From assembly GCF_001866075.3 (NCBI RefSeq), contig NZ_CP063356.1:1230164-1294163 (forward strand): DNA of 64,000 nt. The letters run 5' to 3'. The position numbers and the translations under genes were made by a program. Below, piece by piece: positions 40,156 to 49,899 of this stretch (its first letter is position 1; each line of letters begins with the position of its first letter). The notes beneath the pieces were generated by a model. That model was not told the DNA's origin. It made no database searches and saw only the letters and a list, made by a program, of their open reading frames with translations. The DNA comes from Anaerobacillus isosaccharinicus (lineage in GTDB: Bacteria > Bacillota > Bacilli > Bacillales > Anaerobacillaceae).

Positions 40156-42409
40156 ACCTTATCAGCATGTTATGTCCTGATATTTTCTCTGTATCTTCAC
40201 CAATGTAAATCATTGTTTCGATTAAGTCTTCTTTACCTTCTTTTTTCGCATAGACAAGTGTTTTGTATAAACCTTCTTCTAGTTGAAGCTCGTCTAGTTC
40301 TACTTCAAGTAGACCGCGATCAACATTTTCTTTTACATCAAGGTACTGAATAAATTGGAATGTGTCTGGATCGTAAAGGGCAATTCCCACCTCTTCAGCG
40401 CCTCCTGGTAAGTACATCTCATAGCGATATTGCCCTTGTTCATCACCAAATTCAAAGGAAAAGGCCATTAACCTTGGATAATTCGGTTCTTCGATAAAAA
40501 ACATATATGGAACTCGAACTGGGTCCCTCCCACCTTCAACAATAAACTCTCCATAGTGAATTCCTGATTGAAAAACACCTGGTAAGATATCAATTGTAAT
40601 TGGAACTTTTCTTTCTTCACCAGGTTTTAATGTTATGGCGAAAGGAACTTTCCATTGAACACCGTCTGGAACGACAAATGGTGGCTTAACATGGTATGTT
40701 CTCACTTTTTGAGAACTGTTTTTTATTGTGATCTCAACATCTTTTTTATGCCTCGATTGTTCCCTTGTCCACTTTCCAAACCCTACTGTCCCAGGATAAA
40801 CTAGCGTCTCAGCGTAAACTGCTTTCGCTACTTGGATACGCCCTGTACCCTGTTCATGCGGTGAATATGGCATCCCATCCTTATCTTCAATCGGTTTTGC
40901 CGTATTCATAATTGCTGCCTTTACTTCCTCTGGTGTCCAGTCAGAATGCGCTTGTTTCACTAATGCGGCTGTTCCTGCGACATGGGGGGCAGACATACTC
41001 GTACCATTTAAGCCTAGATACCCTTTTGGAATTGTACTATCAATGGCTACGCCTGGGGCAACAACATCAGGCTTGACCCCCCACGAGTGGGTGACTGGTC
41101 CCCTTGAACTAAATGGTGCAATTTGGTCTTCTTCTTTTCGGTAAATGGTGCGAAGATAATTTTTCTCTTTTAAATCAAGTTTATCTTTTAACCATTCGCC
41201 GTCCTCTTTTGAAATGGATACTACTGGAATGTCTAATTGCATTTCTAGTGATCCCATAAATTCGCCTGGCGTGTTATTGTAAATTATCACGCCACCAGCA
41301 CCAGCTATTTGCGCTGATTTCGCTTTTTCAAAAAAAGGAATGACGCCCCTTTTTATAAGAACGAGTTTGTTTTTGACTTCTTTCATATCTTCCATTCGAC
41401 CGAGACCTACTTCTTTGATCGGTAAATCTCTCTTAAATGTCCATGGTTTTGAACCAACCATCATATTAAGGGCAATTTCTCGCTCTTCACTTTCAAACGT
41501 TAAATAAGGTACTTTTAAAGGAGGTGTCGACGCTCCAACTGATATCGCCTTTAACGATGTCCCTGGTGAACCGACCGTCCACATATTTGGACCACTATTC
41601 CCGTTTGAGGTAACAGCAATCACACCTTTTTCGACAGCTTTATCGAGCGCAATACTCGTCGGCCAGTCAGGTCCATTCACTGTGTTTCCTAATGACAAGT
41701 TTATAATATCAACGCCGTCCTCTACAGCTTTTTCAATGGCTTCAATTACTTGTTCGGTTGTCCCTTTTCCACCAGGACCTAAAGCTCTGTAGGCGTAAAT
41801 CTCGGCTTCCGGAGCAACACCTTTTATTTTTCCGTTGGCAGCAATAATTCCCGCTACGTGAGTTCCATGAATTGTAGACAGTCCTTGTTCTTTCGTTGTC
41901 TCCATCGGATCGCCATCATCATCAATGACATCGTAACCACCTTTGAAGTTTTTCTTTAAATCAGGGTGGTCATAGTCGATACCCGTATCGATAACAGCAA
42001 TTTTAATTCCTTTACCCGTCAAGCGTTGTCCTTTTTTATCAAGTTTGCCACGGATATGGTCGCCACCAATAAACGGGACACTTTCATCCAAAGTCACTTC
42101 ATATGTCCGTAACGGATCAATACGTTTAATGCCCGCAACCCCTTCAAGAAGCTCCACATCCTTCTTTTTTAGTTGCATTGAAAAACCTGTAAATAACGAC
42201 TGAAACATTTTTCGCATTTGGCTATTTGGTAATTTCCCTTTTATCTTCGCCAGTATTTCATCCGGATTACCATCCACCTCTACCATAACAACAGTCTCTT
42301 CCTCAGCGTTTTCATTGTGAATTGGAGGGCGCTCTGGAAATTTAGCAGCTAGAACAGGCTGTATAACACTTAATGAAAAAATGATCGTTAACAAACATAT
42401 TTTTTTCAT
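40154..42409 (-). CDS. Secreted subtilisin-like serine protease with PA insert (Vpr-like)
   Basis: Extracellular S8 protease of about 751 residues from ATG 42409 (MKKICLLTIIFSL). Signal peptide; I9-type propeptide (about 40-110, VVMVEVDGNPDEIL); catalytic Asp (AVIDTGIDYDHPDL), His (IHGTHVAGII) and Ser (NGTSMSAPHVAGTAAL); a PA domain inserted between His and Ser (LVLIKRGVIPFFEKAKSAQ, GAGGVIIYNN). The C-terminal domain of about 190 residues is beta-rich (FnIII-like). The nearest good ribosome site GGAGGG is 14 bases before this ATG, which is long. An IS is inserted just upstream, so expression may have changed. Confidence 0.92.
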   Translation of the reverse strand: MKKICLLTIIFSLSVIQPVLAAKFPERPPIHNENAEEETVVMVEVDGNPDEILAKIKGKLPNSQMRKMFQSLFTGFSMQLKKKDVELLEGVAGIKRIDPLRTYEVTLDESVPFIGGDHIRGKLDKKGQRLTGKGIKIAVIDTGIDYDHPDLKKNFKGGYDVIDDDGDPMETTKEQGLSTIHGTHVAGIIAANGKIKGVAPEAEIYAYRALGPGGKGTTEQVIEAIEKAVEDGVDIINLSLGNTVNGPDWPTSIALDKAVEKGVIAVTSNGNSGPNMWTVGSPGTSLKAISVGASTPPLKVPYLTFESEEREIALNMMVGSKPWTFKRDLPIKEVGLGRMEDMKEVKNKLVLIKRGVIPFFEKAKSAQIAGAGGVIIYNNTPGEFMGSLEMQLDIPVVSISKEDGEWLKDKLDLKEKNYLRTIYRKEEDQIAPFSSRGPVTHSWGVKPDVVAPGVAIDSTIPKGYLGLNGTSMSAPHVAGTAALVKQAHSDWTPEEVKAAIMNTAKPIEDKDGMPYSPHEQGTGRIQVAKAVYAETLVYPGTVGFGKWTREQSRHKKDVEITIKNSSQKVRTYHVKPPFVVPDGVQWKVPFAITLKPGEERKVPITIDILPGVFQSGIHYGEFIVEGGRDPVRVPYMFFIEEPNYPRLMAFSFEFGDEQGQYRYEMYLPGGAEEVGIALYDPDTFQFIQYLDVKENVDRGLLEVELDELQLEEGLYKTLVYAKKEGKEDLIETMIYIGEDTEKISGHNMLIR

Positions 42410-42439
42410 ACTTATCCGAATTTCCCTCCTTGTAATTAA

Positions 42440-44324
42440 ATAGACTCTCGGCATTTGCCGAGCCTTGTGGCTCAAGGTTTTCTTGAACCAATTTATTTGT
42501 ATCCCTCCTATTTCTAGGTGGGATTTTTACTTTAGTTTTCTTCTTCAATTGGAAATTAATTGTTGAAAAATATCATAAAAAAACTAAAAAAACACTTGAC
42601 TTTTTAGTGGAACCCCAATAATCGCCGAGGAGGAATTGACTTCCTAACAATACGGTGAAATGGGGGATTTAAATGAAACCTGCGCTAATACCACATATCT
42701 CATATCAAAACTTCGTTTTAGACCAATTAAATACTCATTACTCAGGCGGTATACTGACTCTCGTACAAAAAGATTGGACTATTATCTCGAAGTTATGGAT
42801 CACGGATCTTTCGTTTACCACTACGTGGCTTCATGATTCATATTCAGTTAAAGGTCCTGAGCCACGTGATCCTGCTTCCATGCTTCGCTCTTATCTTTTG
42901 TGTTTATTGACAAGTCCGACCCTGAGTATTACAGAATGGGTGAACCAACTCCATCGTGTTCCTCTTTACACGATCCTTAGCGGCTTTGAACCTGGGGATG
43001 TTCCAGGTGTCGGTACTTTTTATGACTTCTTCAGACGGCTATCAGGTTTTGAGAAGGCTAATGTAAAACCTTTTATTAAGCTCAAACGAAAAAAGAAGAA
43101 GAAGAAAAAACCGAAAAAGGGTGAAAAAGCAACTCCTAGAAACCCTGGTATTATTAGAAAATTAGTGGATCGTCATTTACGCAATGGCTCAAAACAAAAA
43201 CAATTGCCGGGAGATCAATTATACGCGTTTTTTCAATCTCAATTTCTTGAAGTTTCAGCGAGATTGGGTTTGCTTGGGGATCCCCATTCCCTTGGTGTTG
43301 TTGGAGATGGGACACCCGTGGAAACAGCGAGATACCCAAGGAGCAAACCTATTTGTGATTGTAGTGCCCAAGGACTAACGAATTGTACTCATCCTCGTCG
43401 ATATTCTCAACCTGACATCGACTCAGGTTGGGATAGTTCAAGGGAGAGGTACTTCAACGGATATCATCTCTACATGATATCCACTAGCGATAGCCAATAC
43501 GACTTGCCGCTATATCCACGGCTGCATCCTGCTTCCCGGCATGATTCAGTCAGCCTAGTGGTTGGTTCAATTGAATTTTCGCAACGGTACACCTTGGGCA
43601 CAATTGATAAAATCCTTCTCGATGCCGCACATGATGCAGAACCGATTTACGAATTACTGGACCATCATAATGTGGAACCATTTATTGATCTTAATGTTCG
43701 AACAAAGAAAAACTTCAGTACGCAAAGTGATATTCAGATTTCTCCCCTAGGCGTTCCTATTTGTCCAATTGGAATGGAAATGAAACCCAATGGGTTTGAC
43801 AAATCTCAAAACCGCCAAAAGTGGCGTTGTCCACTAGCTTGCGGAACAAAAAATACATGTTCCACTCCGTGTTCTAAAGCGAAGTATGGCCGGACATTTC
43901 ATACGTTTAAGCAAGATAATCTTCGTCTGTTCACTAAAACACCGAGGTCTTCTGAAAAGTGGAAACTGATTTATAAACGAAGAACTTCAGTTGAACGTTC
44001 GAACAAAAGAGAAAAAGTCGACTATCACTTAGAATCTGGGCGTCATCGCTCTACAAAAATGTGGTATGTCCGCTTATATTCAATCATGATGTGTCAACAC
44101 ATAGATGCTTGGTACAGTAGTCAGAAAGAGACTTTGAACATCCAAGAAATCATCTTTTCTAAGAGCGCCTAGTCATTTTTAAAAAATAGCAGCCGTAGGC
44201 TTATTTGGTATACACTTTTTTGAAAACACTATGAAAACACATCACTTTGCTGTCCTGTTAATGAAATTCCCAGTAAATTTTTTACAAATCTTCGATAAAC
44301 TCATCATTTATTCCGAGAGTCTAT
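42440..44324 (+). mobile_element. Complete 1.9-kb insertion sequence with 15-bp terminal repeats and TTAA duplication
   Basis: Left end ATAGACTCTCGGCAT (42440-42454); right end ATTCCGAGAGTCTAT (44310-44324), the inverse with one mismatch. TTAA flanks both ends (42436-42439 and 44325-44328), consistent with a 4-bp target duplication. It carries one intact DDE transposase. The left end holds two short hairpins (CTCGGCATTTGCCGAG) before the transposase. The intact ends and frame suggest recent insertion. It lies about 30 bases before the subtilase start codon. Confidence 0.85.
42673..44172 (+). CDS. DDE transposase (IS4/IS5 superfamily, IS1182-like)
   Basis: 499 residues, full length. An N-terminal helical region with DPASMLRSYLLCLLTSP, a very basic stretch (KLKRKKKKKKKPKKG, about 136-150), and the catalytic core D212 (VVGDGTPVET), D317 (IDKILLDAAHDAEP) and E441 (RRTSVERSNKREK). 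A Cys-rich segment (CPLACGTKNTCSTPC, about 386-400) sits before the last Glu. ATG 42673 follows GGGGGA. A possible promoter is TTGACT (about 42597) with a weak -10. The exact family is uncertain without a database. Confidence 0.88.
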   Translation: MKPALIPHISYQNFVLDQLNTHYSGGILTLVQKDWTIISKLWITDLSFTTTWLHDSYSVKGPEPRDPASMLRSYLLCLLTSPTLSITEWVNQLHRVPLYTILSGFEPGDVPGVGTFYDFFRRLSGFEKANVKPFIKLKRKKKKKKKPKKGEKATPRNPGIIRKLVDRHLRNGSKQKQLPGDQLYAFFQSQFLEVSARLGLLGDPHSLGVVGDGTPVETARYPRSKPICDCSAQGLTNCTHPRRYSQPDIDSGWDSSRERYFNGYHLYMISTSDSQYDLPLYPRLHPASRHDSVSLVVGSIEFSQRYTLGTIDKILLDAAHDAEPIYELLDHHNVEPFIDLNVRTKKNFSTQSDIQISPLGVPICPIGMEMKPNGFDKSQNRQKWRCPLACGTKNTCSTPCSKAKYGRTFHTFKQDNLRLFTKTPRSSEKWKLIYKRRTSVERSNKREKVDYHLESGRHRSTKMWYVRLYSIMMCQHIDAWYSSQKETLNIQEIIFSKSA

Positions 44325-44390
44325 TTAATTAACATTTTTTAGAGTTCCACAACATAGCAAAAACATGCGTGAGGACAGAGTAGAGTTTAG

Positions 44391-44584
44391 TGCTAGAATG
44401 CAGAATGTAAAATGTAAAATGATGTTGGTTATGCTTCGATGCGCTTTAGTGTAGAGTGGTGCGGGTGAATTCTTTGAAGCCAAAAAAAACCATACCACCT
44501 TAAATTCAGGTGATACGGCTCTTTAAAAACATCATTGAGGTACTCTCAACAATTCTACATTTTACATTTTACATTTTACACTCT
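44391..44584. repeat. Heptamer inverted element H5
   Basis: Left arm TGCTAGAATGCAGAATGTAA and onwards (44391-44421), core ATGCTTCGATGCG (44431-44443), right arm AATTCTACATTTTACATTTT and onwards (44551-44584). The wecB terminator lies inside it, between core and right arm. The right arm contains the wecB stop codon (44576-44578). The rest of 44325-44390 shows nothing. Confidence 0.85.
44482..44520 (-). terminator. Terminator of wecB
   Basis: On the minus strand AGCCGTATCACCT pairs with AGGTGGTATGGTT (G-U pairs allowed) across a 7-base loop, followed by eight Ts. It lies 56 bases past the stop, beyond the repeat arm. Confidence 0.85.
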
Positions 44585-45718
44585 AAACGATCTCGGTCTT
44601 TCTCCTTGTTTAAAGTGGTGGAGGATCGCTTCGACGATACGTTTTGAAGCAAAACCATCTCCATATGGGTTTGAGGCCTTCGCCATTGTTTTATAGGCTT
44701 GGTCGTCTACTAGAAGTTGTTTTGCAAGGTCATAAATCGTTTCTTCATTCGTCCCTGCTAGTTTTAACGTTCCAGCCTCAATTCCCTCTGGGCGCTCTGT
44801 CGTGTCTCTTAAAACGAGAACAGGAACTCCTAGAGACGGAGCTTCTTCTTGGACTCCACCAGAATCAGTAAGGATAATATGAGCTCTTGACGCGAAGTTA
44901 TGGAAATCTAATACTCCTAGAGGCTCAATTAATTGAATGCGTGGATCATTGCCTAATACTTCATCGGCAATTTCTCGGACCACTGGATTTAGATGAACAG
45001 GATAGACAACTTGTAAATCTGGGTGTTCTGCCACTAAACGTTTAATCGCACGGAACATGTTACGCATCGGTTCACCTAAATTTTCACGACGATGAGCAGT
45101 TAATAAGAGAAGACGGTCATCACCTAGTTTATCTAACACTTCATGTTGATAGGTCTCAGAAACCGTCGTTTTTAAAGCGTCAATGGCTGTATTTCCTGTT
45201 ATGTAGATTGTATCTTCTTGTTTATTTTCTGCTCGTAGATTGTCAGCAGATTTTTCTGTAGGTGAAAAATGAAGGTCAGCCATCACTCCAGTTAACTGGC
45301 GATTCATTTCCTCAGGAAACGGAGAATATTTATTCCACGTCCGAAGTCCTGCCTCCACATGACCAATGGCAATTTGATTGTAGTATGCAGCCAGGCTCGC
45401 AACAAATGTCGTCGTTGTATCACCATGGACAAGAACTAAATCTGGCTTTACCTCTTTCATCACTTGATCAAGCCCTTGAAGGACATTCACTGTCACATCG
45501 AGAAGAGTTTGTCTTGCTTTCATAATATTTAAGTCAAAGTCTGGCTTCACACCAAAAATTGATAACACTTGATCTAGCATTTCACGGTGTTGCCCGGTCA
45601 CAGTAACAATTGATTCGATTTGATCTTTGTATTTTTCAAGTTCTAATACTAAAGGACACATCTTAATAGCTTCAGGACGAGTACCAAAAATCGTCATCAC
45701 TTTAATTTTCTGATCCAT
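44576..45718 (-). CDS. wecB: UDP-N-acetylglucosamine 2-epimerase (non-hydrolysing)
   Basis: Converts UDP-GlcNAc to UDP-ManNAc for wall teichoic acid linkage units or polysaccharide (MnaA/YvyH in Bacillus). 380 residues. Diagnostic segments are MTIFGTRPEAIKMCPL, HVEAGLRT, HRRENLG and ILTDSGGVQEEAPSLGVPVLVLRDTTERPEG. Its position next to upp and atp is common in Bacillaceae. Start ATG 45718 has AAGGGG upstream. Its last codons lie in a heptamer repeat arm (GTG TAA then AATG). Confidence 0.95.
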   Translation of the reverse strand: MDQKIKVMTIFGTRPEAIKMCPLVLELEKYKDQIESIVTVTGQHREMLDQVLSIFGVKPDFDLNIMKARQTLLDVTVNVLQGLDQVMKEVKPDLVLVHGDTTTTFVASLAAYYNQIAIGHVEAGLRTWNKYSPFPEEMNRQLTGVMADLHFSPTEKSADNLRAENKQEDTIYITGNTAIDALKTTVSETYQHEVLDKLGDDRLLLLTAHRRENLGEPMRNMFRAIKRLVAEHPDLQVVYPVHLNPVVREIADEVLGNDPRIQLIEPLGVLDFHNFASRAHIILTDSGGVQEEAPSLGVPVLVLRDTTERPEGIEAGTLKLAGTNEETIYDLAKQLLVDDQAYKTMAKASNPYGDGFASKRIVEAILHHFKQGERPRSFRV

Positions 45719-45735
45719 GATTAAACCCCTTTTTA

Positions 45736-45833
45736 AAATGTAAAATTCAGAATGTAGAATGTAAAATGATTTGGGCTTTGCTTCAAAGCTAAACCGAAAA
45801 AATTTTACATTTTACATCTTACACTCTACATTA
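45736..45833. repeat. Heptamer inverted element H6
   Basis: Left arm AAATGTAAAATTCAGAATG and onwards (45736-45768), core TTTGCTTCAAAGC (45777-45789), right arm TTTTACATTTTACATCTTAC and onwards (45803-45833). It fills the gap between upp and wecB, starting a few bases after the wecB ribosome site. Confidence 0.9.
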
Positions 45834-45835
45834 GA

Positions 45836-46498
<663 letters not shown>

Positions 46499-46508
46499 CT
46501 ATATAAGG

Positions 46509-46744
46509 ATGTTCAAAAAGTCCGATAATCATAGCTGTCAAATCTCTTCGTTAGCTCGCTTCTGTGGAAGCACTGCTCCTGCGTCTACCAGTTATTGCTT
46601 CGAAGAGTGTTTCCTCGTCGCAAGGCTGCAAAGATGCTTTTGGAACCAGTAGCCTTGCTCATGTATTAATACCATACATTCCGCTGCTCGAAGCTTCACT
46701 GCCTCGACCTCCTCGGCTCTGATTATCCTGCTTTTTGAACACAC
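46509..46744. repeat. MITE-like repeat M1, with extra internal sequence
   Basis: Ends TGTTCAAAAAGTCCGATAATC and (inverse) GATTATCCTGCTTTTTGAACA form an imperfect terminal inverted repeat. Internal blocks AATCTCTTCGTTAGCTCGC, GCTCATGTATTA, CATTCCGCTGCTCGAAG and CTCGGCTCTGATTATCC recur at 58891-59035. Compared with that copy it has about 90 additional bases (46565-46655). The remaining 46745-47010 bases show no gene. Confidence 0.8.
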
Positions 46745-47010
46745 ATCATATGTTAATATACCACGTAAAATCATTTTTGCTCCCTAAAGATTTTACATAA
46801 AAAGCAACGTTACTTCAAGGGCTATTTTTAAAAAGTGGAATTCGCATTAAGGTTTCAAAACTTAGAATAATTTAATTAGTGTCTAAGTTAGATACCCGAA
46901 TTGCAAATGTTTATAACTAAAAAATTGGTTTCACTCGTAAAAGTCAATGTGTTCCAGCGATCCCACTAAAATTGGTAGCAATATTTGATGCTTTAGAGCA
47001 GTTCGAATTA

Positions 47011-47115
47011 TTTATTAGCGAAAATCTTTCTTTTATTAGCCAAACTGAAAGACTTATTAGCCAAAACCAAGCTTTTATTAGCCAAACTAACGCATTTATT
47101 TGCCAAACGACAAAA
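47011..47115. repeat. Array with exact 21-bp period, locus 3
   Basis: Five units start at 47011, 47032, 47053, 47074 and 47095, each TTTATTAGCCAAACN plus six variable bases (the third begins CTTATTAGCC). In the plus frame each gives a heptapeptide FISQTxx. No ribosome site precedes the frame. It ends in the glyA terminator. It is the reverse orientation of loci 1 and 2 (TTATAAGCC versus TTATTAGCC). Confidence 0.9.
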
Positions 47116-47153
47116 AAGCACAAAGTTCGACAGTCGAGTTCTTTGTGCTTTCT
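47113..47153 (-). terminator. Terminator of glyA
   Basis: AAAGCACAAAG (47115-47125) pairs with CTTTGTGCTTT (47141-47151), with an inner TCGA/TCGA pairing; on the minus strand a T-run follows. Confidence 0.88.
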
Positions 47154-47161
47154 TAAATAAT

Positions 47162-48403
47162 TTATAGGTTTGGATATAAAGTATGTTTATTCATCAATGC
47201 TGTTACCCGATCTTTTGCTTCAGCAAGTTTTTCAGGCGCTTCGATATTTTTTAGAGTTAAAGCAATAATTTCACCGATCTCGTCCATATCGTCTAAGCCT
47301 AGGCCACGTGAAGTTACTGCAGCCGTACCAATACGGATACCACTTGTTACAAACGGACTTTGTGGATCAAATGGAATCGTATTCTTATTTGTTGTAATAC
47401 CGATCTCATCAAGAGCATGCTCTGCTACTTTACCAGTTAGGTCTAAGCTACGTAAGTCAAGAAGAACTAAATGATTGTCTGTTCCGCCAGAAACTAAATT
47501 AATTCCTTCAGAAACGAGCTTTTTAGCCAGTTGATTTGCATTTGCCACAACGCGCTCGGCATAATTTTTAAAATCAGGCTGAAGGACCTCACCTAATGCA
47601 ACTGCTTTAGCTGCAATTACGTGCATTAATGGGCCACCTTGAATTCCAGGGAAAATCGACTTATCAATTTTTTTCGCCCATTCTTCTTTACATAAAATCA
47701 TCCCACCGCGAGGTCCGCGAAGTGTTTTATGCGTTGTTGTTGTCACAAAGTCTGCATATGGAACTGGATTTTCATGCACTCCAGCAGCAACAAGTCCTGC
47801 AATGTGAGCCATATCTACCATAAAATAAGCGTCAACTTCGTCAGCGATTTCACGGAACTTCTTGAAGTCAATCGCTCTAGGATAAGCGCTTGCCCCTGCG
47901 ACAATTAGCTTAGGTTTATGTAATCTAGCTTTTTCGGCTACATCTTCATAATTAATTGTGTGTGTTACTTCATCGACACCATATTCTACAAAGTTGTACT
48001 GAACTCCACTAAAATTAACCGGGCTTCCATGAGTTAGGTGACCCCCGTGGGAAAGGTTCATCCCTAGAACAGTATCCCCATGGTTTAAGATTGTAAAATA
48101 AACAGCCATGTTCGCTTGAGCACCTGAATGTGGTTGAACATTGACATGTTCAGCACCGAAAATTTGCTTTGCACGATCTCTAGCAATGTCTTCAACTACG
48201 TCAACATGTTCACAACCACCGTAGTAGCGCTTGCCAGGATACCCTTCAGCATATTTATTTGTTAGGACTGAGCCTTGTGCCTCCATTACCGCTTCACTTA
48301 CAAAGTTTTCTGATGCAATTAATTCAATTTTGTCACGTTGTCTTGATAATTCATCTTGCATTGCTTCATAAAGTTTTGGATCCTGTTGCTTTAGCCTTTC
48401 CAT
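47162..48403 (-). CDS. glyA: Serine hydroxymethyltransferase
   Basis: PLP enzyme making glycine and 5,10-methylene-THF from serine. 413 residues from ATG 48403 ([13 protein letters not shown]), behind AAGGGG; the frame opens six codons earlier. The PLP Lys is in [28 protein letters not shown] and [15 protein letters not shown] are family marks. A possible purine-regulatory element is upstream. Confidence 0.97.
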   Translation of the reverse strand: MERLKQQDPKLYEAMQDELSRQRDKIELIASENFVSEAVMEAQGSVLTNKYAEGYPGKRYYGGCEHVDVVEDIARDRAKQIFGAEHVNVQPHSGAQANMAVYFTILNHGDTVLGMNLSHGGHLTHGSPVNFSGVQYNFVEYGVDEVTHTINYEDVAEKARLHKPKLIVAGASAYPRAIDFKKFREIADEVDAYFMVDMAHIAGLVAAGVHENPVPYADFVTTTTHKTLRGPRGGMILCKEEWAKKIDKSIFPGIQGGPLMHVIAAKAVALGEVLQPDFKNYAERVVANANQLAKKLVSEGINLVSGGTDNHLVLLDLRSLDLTGKVAEHALDEIGITTNKNTIPFDPQSPFVTSGIRIGTAAVTSRGLGLDDMDEIGEIIALTLKNIEAPEKLAEAKDRVTALMNKHTLYPNL

Positions 48404-48442
48404 TTTACAATCCCCTTCCAAGCTTTAAATCGTTAAAATTAC

Positions 48443-48475
48443 ATGTTCACTATTTTATCACATTTAATGAACTTT
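48443..48475 (-). promoter_or_regulatory. Tentative PurR-box-like inverted pair before glyA
   Basis: GTTCA (48445-48449) and TGAAC (48468-48472) are inverted around 18 bases. Each is surrounded by A/T like a PurBox half-site (GAACWW), but the usual CC before GAAC is missing in both. glyA is PurR-controlled in B. subtilis, which is the only reason to note this. Confidence 0.25.
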
Positions 48476-48540
48476 TCATTGAAAATTTAAACATCTTTCA
48501 GAATTTTACATAAAAAGCGAATTTCATAATTACCTAAAAC

Positions 48541-48576
48541 GAGTCACAACAGACTATATTTCGTTGTGAGTGACTC
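48541..48576 (-). terminator. Probable terminator of ywlG
   Basis: GAGTCACAAC (48541-48550) pairs with GTTGTG and TGACTC (48563-48576) with a small bulge; followed by GTTTTAGG on the minus strand, a weak T-run. Confidence 0.55.
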
Positions 48577-48651
48577 TACGCAATTAAATATAGGATCTCT
48601 TAATGGCGATAATATAAAATTTGAAATTCATTAAACTAAACCCTTAAAAAA

Positions 48652-49224
48652 TTAATCACAGTTACCATCTTCTTGTTGTCGTTCATAAACTGCCCTAACT
48701 CCACCTATTAATTTTGGCCTTGTAATTGCTAAAGTTAGATGGGCTTGTCCAACCAATTTGATTTGACTTCTTATCGGAACAGCTACATGTTTCAAATGCA
48801 TACCAATTAACGTATCACCTATATCAATTCCCGCATCTGCCTTAATAAATTCGACAACGGTAGGATTTTTAAGCTGCTTATATGCATGGGAAGCCATAGA
48901 GCCTCCAGCTTTTGCAACTGGTATAACTGACACTTGCTCTAAATTATATTGCCTTTGTGTTTTTTCTTCAACAACTAAGGCTCGATTTAAATGTTCACAG
49001 CATTGAAATGCAAGTTGGACACCTGTTTTTTGGTGGAACGAAAGTAACGCTTTAAAAATAGCTTCAGCCACTTCATTTGTTCCTGCCGTTCCAATATGTT
49101 GCCTGATAACTTCACTCGTACTTGTACCAATGACCAATACATGATTGTCAGTTAAGTTCATTTTTTCTCCTAAATCAACTAACGCCTGACTCACTTGTTC
49201 GTAAATTTCATGTATACTTTCCAC
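48652..49224 (-). CDS. ywlG: UPF0340 protein YwlG
   Basis: 190 residues of the TIGR01440/UPF0340 family: VIGTSTSEVIRQHIGTAG, FQCCEHLNRALVVEE, PVAKAGGSMASHAY and DAGIDIGDTLIGMHLKHVAVP are the conserved blocks. The function is unknown to me; the compact alpha/beta pattern suggests a nucleotide- or sugar-phosphate-related fold. Start is GTG at 49224 with GGTGAT upstream. It lies between rpiB and glyA as in B. subtilis. Confidence 0.9.
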   Translation of the reverse strand: MESIHEIYEQVSQALVDLGEKMNLTDNHVLVIGTSTSEVIRQHIGTAGTNEVAEAIFKALLSFHQKTGVQLAFQCCEHLNRALVVEEKTQRQYNLEQVSVIPVAKAGGSMASHAYKQLKNPTVVEFIKADAGIDIGDTLIGMHLKHVAVPIRSQIKLVGQAHLTLAITRPKLIGGVRAVYERQQEDGNCD

Positions 49225-49241
49225 CTAAATCACCAACCTTG

Positions 49242-49381
49242 TTAGAATGTAAAATGTAAAATGTTGAATGTAAAATGTTGAATGTAGAATGTAAAATGTA
49301 GAATTCTTGAAGGTTTAGCTTCGTAGCATTTTCTTAATAGCAATTCTATTCTTCATTCTGAATTTTACATTTTACATTTTT
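49242..49381. repeat. Heptamer inverted element H7, longest left arm
   Basis: The left arm (49242-49304) has about nine units of TGTARAA/TGTTGAA; the core is TAGCTTCGTAGC (49316-49327); the right arm ends TTTTACATTTTACATTTTTG. It begins just upstream of the ywlG ribosome site and ends next to the rpiB terminator. Confidence 0.9.
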
Positions 49382-49384
49382 GAA

Positions 49385-49424
49385 AAATCCACCAAATAGA
49401 GTTTTTGCTCTATCTGATGGATTT
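49385..49424 (-). terminator. Terminator of rpiB
   Basis: AAATCCACCAAATAGAG pairs with CTCTATCTGATGGATTT around a six-base loop (two non-Watson-Crick positions), followed on the minus strand by TTTTTC. Confidence 0.88.
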
Positions 49425-49433
49425 AATAAGTGT

Positions 49434-49871
49434 CTATTTTTCTAATAAAGTGATTTTCTCAACTCGACGGGCGTGACGGCCACCTTCGAATTCTGTTTGT
49501 AACCAGACTTTTGCAACTTCTCTTGCTAACCCCGGACCAATTACTCGCTCACCCATAGCTAAAATGTTACTATCGTTATGCTCTCTCGTTGCTTTTGCAC
49601 TAAACGTATCATGAACTAGTGCGCAACGAATTCCGCTGATTTTATTAGCTGCGATGCTCATACCAATACCTGTGCCACAAATTAAAATGCCACGGTCTAC
49701 TTCTCCACTAGCAACTTTCTTCGCTACTGGTAATGCATAATCAGGATAGTCGACAGACTCGTCACAAGCACAGCCAACATCCTCATATTGGATGTTCAAT
49801 TCATCCATTAGATTTTTAATTTCTGCCTTAATATTTATTCCACCATGATCTGAACCAATTGCTACTTTCAT
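49434..49871 (-). CDS. rpiB: Ribose-5-phosphate isomerase B
   Basis: Interconverts ribose-5-P and ribulose-5-P. 145 residues from ATG 49871 (MKVAIGSDHGG), preceded by AGAGAGG; an open frame runs upstream to 49919. The catalytic Cys is in ILICGTGIGMSIAANK, and HDTFSAKATREHNDSN is the second signature. In this context (ywlF position) RpiB is standard; LacA/B-type activity is unlikely. Confidence 0.95.
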   Translation of the reverse strand: MKVAIGSDHGGINIKAEIKNLMDELNIQYEDVGCACDESVDYPDYALPVAKKVASGEVDRGILICGTGIGMSIAANKISGIRCALVHDTFSAKATREHNDSNILAMGERVIGPGLAREVAKVWLQTEFEGGRHARRVEKITLLEK

Positions 49872-49899
49872 GTTAAGCCTCTCTTCTGTAAAAATATAA

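Noticed and set aside
46972-47160. Plus frame of 62 residues with FISQT repeats
   Set aside because: In-frame array, but no ribosome site and it runs into the glyA terminator; treated as a repeat.
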